Shown here in pieces: positions 60,700 through 64,000 of a DNA stretch of 64,000 nt; position 1 is the first letter of the stretch, and each line of letters starts with the position of its first letter. Below the pieces are notes generated by a model that saw only the letters and a program-made list of their open reading frames with translations, searched no databases and was not told the DNA's origin. The stretch covers positions 20,279-84,278 of the forward strand of contig CAZOEL010000023.1 of NCBI GenBank assembly GCA_964578835.1. The letters run 5' to 3'. Position numbers and translations under genes: made by a program. Source of the DNA: CAZOEL01 sp964578835. Its GTDB lineage: Bacteria; Desulfobacterota; Syntrophobacteria; Syntrophobacterales; Syntrophobacteraceae.

Positions 60700-61191
60700 C
60701 TATTCTTTTATTCCTGCAAGTGGAATCGTTGAAGCAATCTCATACATCAATGCGGCATTGATCTTATTTTCGATTTGGAAATACCGAACCACTTTAGAAG
60801 CGGGCAGAACTTTTTCAAACTTGGGCAAGTAGGTCTGATTCAGCTTCACCCGAAGGCTCTCAATAGTCATAGACTCTTTGAGCAACTTTTTGGCGTTCTC
60901 ATTTGTCAGTTTCTCATAGGACTCAGTGTAATCCCCGATCAGCTTGAGTGTTCGAGCTCGAATAAGAAAGAGCTCATCCTGATAGCGGTCATACACGGGC
61001 CAAAAGCCTTTTCCTTCGGCATCAGTAAGCTTCATGTTTTCTGAAACCAAAAGCTTCTTATCTGCGCGCACCTTCTCAACGAGGATCTTCATTTTGTCCG
61101 CCGATTGATCCTGGGCGGGCGCTGGAGCGGCGCTAAAAGTTATCGTCGCCAAAAACAAAACGCCTAAAACCATTCTGCATGCCTTCGTCAT
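60700..61191 (-). CDS. Secreted helical protein of unknown function
   Basis: 163 residues. A signal peptide (MVLGVLFLATITFSAAPAPAQ) precedes an all-helical, charged mature chain: VRADKKLLVSENMKLTDAEGKGFWPVYDRYQDELFLIRARTLKLIGDY. This is reminiscent of small periplasmic proteins of the Spy/CpxP kind, but no LTxxQ motif is clear. It may be co-transcribed with the SYLF gene. The promoter contains palindrome site 3 at 61312-61331, with a leader of about 86 nt. Confidence 0.7.
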   Translation of the reverse strand: MTKACRMVLGVLFLATITFSAAPAPAQDQSADKMKILVEKVRADKKLLVSENMKLTDAEGKGFWPVYDRYQDELFLIRARTLKLIGDYTESYEKLTNENAKKLLKESMTIESLRVKLNQTYLPKFEKVLPASKVVRYFQIENKINAALMYEIASTIPLAGIKE

Positions 61192-61283
61192 TTACCCTCT
61201 CCTTTTTTTCATAGTGTTTTCAGATGCCTTGCTTTTCATACTAACAGGCTTTGCAGCAGATAGAAATGCTTTAATCGGTGAAG

Positions 61284-61331
61284 ATTATAGGAAAACGACA
61301 TGGATATGAGCTATTGGACTTTGGTCCAATA
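61284..61331 (-). promoter_or_regulatory. Promoter with palindromic operator (site 3), upstream of secreted-protein gene
   Basis: Palindrome TATTGGACCAAAGTCCAATA on the minus strand (61331-61312), then a consensus -10 TATAAT (61289-61284) 22 nt after it. The -35 position (AGCTCA-like) is poor, immediately after the palindrome. The palindrome centre lies near -44 from the predicted start (about 61277), where an activator of Crp/Fnr type would contact polymerase. Confidence 0.65.
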
Positions 61332-61504
61332 CTCTGTCTCAAACTACTGGCGAGCTATCCATCGAGATGGCGGAAGGAGCAGTTATTGACAATAGTTCTA
61401 CTCTCGTCGATGTCAAAACTATGTGGTAGGAAATCGATATTTGCACAAGCGCATTTCAATAAGGCAAATCCCAAGAATAATCCTACCAGAGTGGGGCTTT
61501 CTTT

Positions 61505-61562
61505 GTAGGATCGGCTTCCAGCCGCGACATGAGCTCATGTCGCGGCTGGAAGCCGATCCTAC
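61505..61562. repeat. Perfect 58-bp palindrome (REP-like)
   Basis: Two 29-nt arms with no mismatch and no loop, centred at GAGCTC (61531-61536). The arms begin GTAGGATCGGCTTCCAGCC, a type of sequence known as a REP element in other Gram-negative bacteria. It is 40 bp past the end of the DUF1573 gene. It is not followed by a T-run, so it may mark a transcript end or be a mobile REP-type element. Confidence 0.85.
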
Positions 61563-61602
61563 TGCGATTCTGAGCCTGGGAGGTTATTTGTTGTGAGTCG
61601 CC

Positions 61603-62013
61603 CTACTCTTCTTTTAAATTTCCCTGTAGCACCAAGGTAAATCTTGATCCTTTGGGATCGTTGGTTAAAACAGTAGTGACTTTTCTTTTACCGCCTGCAC
61701 AGTTTTTCGGATTCAGATTGAGAATTATCTTTCCCACCGCCCCGGGGGAAATGGCCTTATCATAATCAGCCACTGAAGTTCCTCAACCCGGGGTGATTTT
61801 TGTTATTTCCAAAGTCCCCGTTCCGTGATTCTCGATTGTGAATTCATGCTGGTATTCTTCTCCCTCATATACCTCCCCGAAATCAAAATACCATTCAGAA
61901 ACCGCCAAAATAGGCTCTCCAGCACTTACTTGCTTTTTCGCATCTTCTCCGCTGGCGCATCCCAGCGCAATTAGAAGTAGCAGGAGCGTATATGTAATCA
62001 CTTTATGGAACAT
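61603..62013 (-). CDS. DUF1573 lipoprotein with in-frame TGA, probable selenoprotein
   Basis: 136 residues if TGA at 61785-61783 is read as selenocysteine (residue 77). Signal peptide and lipobox (LLIALGC, Cys19) precede a DUF1573 Ig-like domain: VSEWYFDFGEVYEGEEYQHE, FTIENHGTGTLEITKITPG, then U, then GTSVADYDKAISPGAVGKII, LNLNPKNCAGGKRKVTTVL and TNDPKGSRFTLVLQGNLKEE to a TAG at 61605. Family members usually have Cys-Gly-Cys at the corresponding place, so Sec replaces the first Cys. The frame stays family-like on both sides. The ribosome-binding site is AAGGAG. A nonsense mutation or sequence error remains possible. Confidence 0.75.
61747..61782 (-). promoter_or_regulatory. SECIS-like hairpin directly after the in-frame TGA
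   Basis: On the minus strand, GGAA pairs with UUCC and GUGGC with GCCAU around a 13-nt loop (UGAUUAUGAUAAG) whose second base is G. The stem starts at the base just after UGA. Bacterial SECIS elements sit in this place and need a G in the first two loop bases. The internal CUUCA bulge makes it imperfect. Confidence 0.5.
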
Positions 62014-62214
62014 GATCTCTCCTTAACCGTTATAAGCCGTCTTTCTGCATTACATGCCAACCAATTGGATGAAACGTTTCGATTTTATGATCAGAGATAA
62101 TGAATATTTCGCATTCGGCAAACCCGACAGAAGTTGTCGGGGGAATAGAAGAAGAAAAAATCAGGTTGCTCTCGCCAGACAGGAAGGCGCATAAACTGGA
62201 GTTCATTCTTGGAA

Positions 62215-62247
62215 GCCTTGCCTCCTCACAGTTCAAGGAGGCAAGGC
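62215..62247. terminator. Hairpin with T-run, between the two lipoprotein genes
   Basis: Perfect 12-bp stem GCCTTGCCTCCT/AGGAGGCAAGGC with a 9-nt loop. ACTTTTT follows on the plus strand, while on the minus strand the hairpin lies 12 nt after the stop of the small Pro-rich lipoprotein gene. It may terminate the latter despite a poor minus-strand T-run. Confidence 0.6.
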
Positions 62248-62258
62248 ACTTTTTCGGT

Positions 62259-62435
62259 TTAGTTACGGTCCTTTTTGGGCGGAGGAACCGGCGCAGGCGG
62301 AGGCGGCTGAGGAGCAGGTTTAACAATGGCAGGTGGTGGTGGAGGCTGTTCCTCTACCGGCTTGGGACCACATGCGCAACCAGTCAGCCCTATTCCAACG
62401 AGAAGCGTAAGTACTAACCAAAATGATCTTTTCAT
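62259..62435 (-). CDS. Small proline-rich lipoprotein
   Basis: 58 residues. Signal peptide with lipobox GLTGC (MKRSFWLVLTLLVGIGLTGC, Cys20), then ACGPKPVEEQ and a Pro-run tail (QPPPPPAIVKPAPQPPPPAP) ending PPPKKDRN. AAGGAGG lies 7 nt before the ATG. This short gene is easily overlooked. The tail could span the periplasm or bind SH3-like or peptidoglycan partners; no family is recognised. The terminator-like hairpin follows 12 nt after the stop, and the DUF1573 gene lies 245 bp downstream. Confidence 0.8.
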   Translation of the reverse strand: MKRSFWLVLTLLVGIGLTGCACGPKPVEEQPPPPPAIVKPAPQPPPPAPVPPPKKDRN

Positions 62436-62547
62436 AAGTTCCCCTCCTTTTGTGTAAAGTGATCAGCTATTTAAAGCCTCTTCAACTATGAAAGAAATAC
62501 GATTGTTCGTCAAATGAATTCTTTTTATTTTCACAATGCGCTTGTCA

Positions 62548-64000
62548 TCAAAAGACTCCTTTCTCGTTTAGAAACGTTCCATATTGCCGGTCAGTTGTAA
62601 GTATGTGCCGGATAACCCAGTCTCTCAAGAACTTGATGCACTCCATGCCCGAACGAGCGGGGCTGGTCCGGAACCGATTTCTCACTTCGGCAATGTCCCT
62701 GAAAAACTGCCGATGTTCGACCTGATGTCGCTCTAGACCGGGAAAGAAATATCGGCCCATCAAGATCTCCTCATCGTTGAAATGGCGTTCGGCATAATTC
62801 GCGAGAAAGCTGAACAATCCATCCAAGTCGACGTCTTCCTTGAGTGAAAGCCTTCTGTAAAGGGCGTCGGCAGATGCGAAGAGTTTCCTGTGATCGTCAT
62901 CCAGGCTCTGAATGTTGGTCCTGTACTCGTCTCTCCATTCGAATATCGATGAGGTTGAGAGATCAGGATTCAACAGGAATTGCATCCGAATGTTATGGGT
63001 TTCGAGGAGCTTCCATCTGACTGCTGGAATATTGAGCAGCAGATCCCCGGGAATCCTGAAAAGGAGAGAGTCTTCCACCACCTGGGGTCTGAAGAGGTTT
63101 TTCATCTTGAACAGAACACCTTGTTCACAAAAAAAGTCGCCAGGCTGAAGCGTTTCAATCATTTGACTATCGAGGCAGAGGTTGAGCTTGCCCTCCATGA
63201 CAATGAAAATATCGGGGGCGCTGTCAATATGGATCTCCTCGCCGGCATTAGCCCTCGTCTCGCCAATGGCGCTGACAATTTGGTTGAGAACCGGCATAGA
63301 GATTGAACCCATGAAGAGCTGGGTTTTTTTGAGAAATTTGCGCTTTTCGTACAGAGGCTCCTGCTCTTTCTTAAGATCGACTATATCCGCAAAATAGCGA
63401 AAGATATTCAGTGGAAGCTCAAGCGCCCGTACGAATGTGACTGCCGTGAAGGACTCGATAACAGGGGTCTGCCTGATGGCCGAAATGTGACCCATGAACA
63501 TGCCGGGAGAGATCGAGCCGGAATCGCCTGAAACAGGGTCCACGAATTCCACCTCGCCTGACACAATCATGAAGACCGATTCCGCCATCTCTCCCGCCTT
63601 GTATATGATAGTCTGGGGGCTAAAGGACCGGATCGGGCAGTTTGTGAGAAGCTTGATTTGGTTTGGGGAGAAGTTCGGCGAATAACTTTGCAGGTATCGA
63701 AATGCGTGTGCGCGGAGGTAGTCTTCGGAAGCCGGGATGAGAATATCGACAGTCCCGAACTGGACAGCGGAGCCAATCTGTTTCTGATCCCAGGAAAGAT
63801 CGTGAGACATGTGGGAGAGGATTACTCTTTTTGAAATATCGGCTTTGAAATCTTCGGCATTTCCGTGAATCATTCCTCCACCTGCATCCACCTTCTTGAT
63901 ATCGGCCGGCTCCGAATAGGATTTTGCGACTGAGTCATACATTTCGTAACCGTTCAGAGGGGTAGTCAAAACTAATGCACCAGAGAAGGAAGAGGCTCTC
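62548..64000 (-). CDS. MBL-fold / two cyclic-nucleotide-binding / bacteriohemerythrin fusion (5' end beyond window)
   Basis: At least 483 residues; the frame is open to the right edge and upstream residues (RASSFSGALVLTTPLNGYEMY) look coding, so the gene continues outside. The N-terminal region visible here (GGMIHGNAEDFKADISKRVILSHMSHDLSWDQKQIGSAVQFGTVDILIPASEDY) resembles the end of a metallo-beta-lactamase-fold domain. Two cyclic-nucleotide-binding domains follow (FMIVSGEVEFVDPVSGDSGSISPGMFMG and FIVMEGKLNLCLDSQMIETLQPGDFFCE). A C-terminal hemerythrin domain has DDDHRKLF, HFNDEE, HQVEHRQFF and HILTTDRQYG. It likely senses a nucleotide or oxygen/NO. Confidence 0.85.
   Translation of the reverse strand, partial: RASSFSGALVLTTPLNGYEMYDSVAKSYSEPADIKKVDAGGGMIHGNAEDFKADISKRVILSHMSHDLSWDQKQIGSAVQFGTVDILIPASEDYLRAHAFRYLQSYSPNFSPNQIKLLTNCPIRSFSPQTIIYKAGEMAESVFMIVSGEVEFVDPVSGDSGSISPGMFMGHISAIRQTPVIESFTAVTFVRALELPLNIFRYFADIVDLKKEQEPLYEKRKFLKKTQLFMGSISMPVLNQIVSAIGETRANAGEEIHIDSAPDIFIVMEGKLNLCLDSQMIETLQPGDFFCEQGVLFKMKNLFRPQVVEDSLLFRIPGDLLLNIPAVRWKLLETHNIRMQFLLNPDLSTSSIFEWRDEYRTNIQSLDDDHRKLFASADALYRRLSLKEDVDLDGLFSFLANYAERHFNDEEILMGRYFFPGLERHQVEHRQFFRDIAEVRNRFRTSPARSGMECIKFLRDWVIRHILTTDRQYGTFLNEKGVF

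Larger units (their letters stand above)
61192..61602. other. Intergenic region with operator site 3 and a long palindrome
   Basis: 411 bp without a gene. It contains the promoter/operator at 61284-61331 and the 58-bp perfect palindrome at 61505-61562, both listed separately. A plus-strand open frame in the middle has no coding features. Confidence 0.5.

Noticed and set aside
62030..62417. Open frames on both strands between the DUF1573 gene and the Pro-rich lipoprotein gene
   Set aside because: They cross the hairpin and the real lipoprotein gene in other frames, giving Arg/Pro runs; not coding.
63967..63969. TTG as the start codon of the MBL-CNB-hemerythrin gene
   Set aside because: The frame is open to the window edge and upstream residues look like MBL-fold protein, so the gene is better seen as cut by the edge.

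Overview
The window looks like chromosomal DNA from a strictly anaerobic deltaproteobacterium (Desulfobacterota, of the Syntrophobacter/Desulfomonile kind). This is inferred from the gene set: an HdrA-type flavoprotein cut by the left edge, a soluble Tat-exported periplasmic [NiFe] hydrogenase, many small Cys-rich zinc-ribbon proteins, a rubrerythrin-like protein, a bacteriohemerythrin fusion and a likely selenoprotein. No phage, transposase, plasmid or CRISPR signature was seen. The right 40 kb is almost all on the minus strand.

Layout. 1-6.7 kb: partial hdrA, a class I/II aminotransferase with a SPOR-domain membrane protein, surE overlapping a Cys-rich protein gene, a lipoprotein, an M50 protease with CBS domains, and dodecin. 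6.9-14.5 kb: MgtC-like protein with a nitroreductase, an RluA-type pseudouridine synthase divergent from an RsmG-TrmH fusion, OmpA and BON lipoproteins, an alcohol dehydrogenase, a short AsmA-like protein, and a SAP-domain protein with an unknown partner. 14.5-20.7 kb: a bifunctional proline dehydrogenase/P5C dehydrogenase, a KptA-like protein, phosphatidylcholine synthase, tRNA-Gly(GCC) with a clear promoter and terminator, and a DHH phosphoesterase. 21.1-24.8 kb: hydrogenase small subunit, large subunit, maturation protease and HypC. 24.8-31 kb: AsnS, a DUF255 thioredoxin-domain protein, zinc ribbons and a ferritin-like protein. 31-38 kb: an RND efflux operon (adaptor, pump, outer-membrane factor) with a DUF1835 gene at its end. 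38-49 kb: an ion channel, a lipoprotein, a GH13/AI-2E-family/GH63 group, an MscS channel and a BASS-type transporter. 49-59 kb: SMI1-DUF1269 protein, MaoC-phosphotransacetylase fusion, DUF3141 PHA-synthase-like hydrolase, FabI, GNAT, acetate kinase, SLC13-like permease and an orphan amino-acid-binding protein. 59-64 kb: small envelope or stress genes and a multidomain MBL-CNB-CNB-hemerythrin gene cut by the right edge.

Most notable points. (1) The DUF1573 lipoprotein gene at 61603-62013 (minus) carries one in-frame TGA at a position where the family normally has Cys. The frame stays open and family-like for another 59 codons, and a hairpin sits directly after the TGA, so this is a strong selenoprotein candidate. 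(2) A near-identical palindrome (TATTGGAC-N4-GTCCAATA) occurs three times. Each copy is on the minus-strand side about 22 nt upstream of a -10-like hexamer, in front of the RND efflux operon, a SpoIIAA-like gene and a periplasmic-protein gene, which suggests a small shared regulon. (3) Other unusual items are an RsmG-TrmH fusion, a perfect 58-bp palindrome, a REP-like repeat present in opposite orientations at 40.1 and 51.5 kb, and the acyl-CoA/acetyl-phosphate cluster around DUF3141.

Everything was read by eye from the sequence. Family assignments rest on recognised motifs, and no database search was run.
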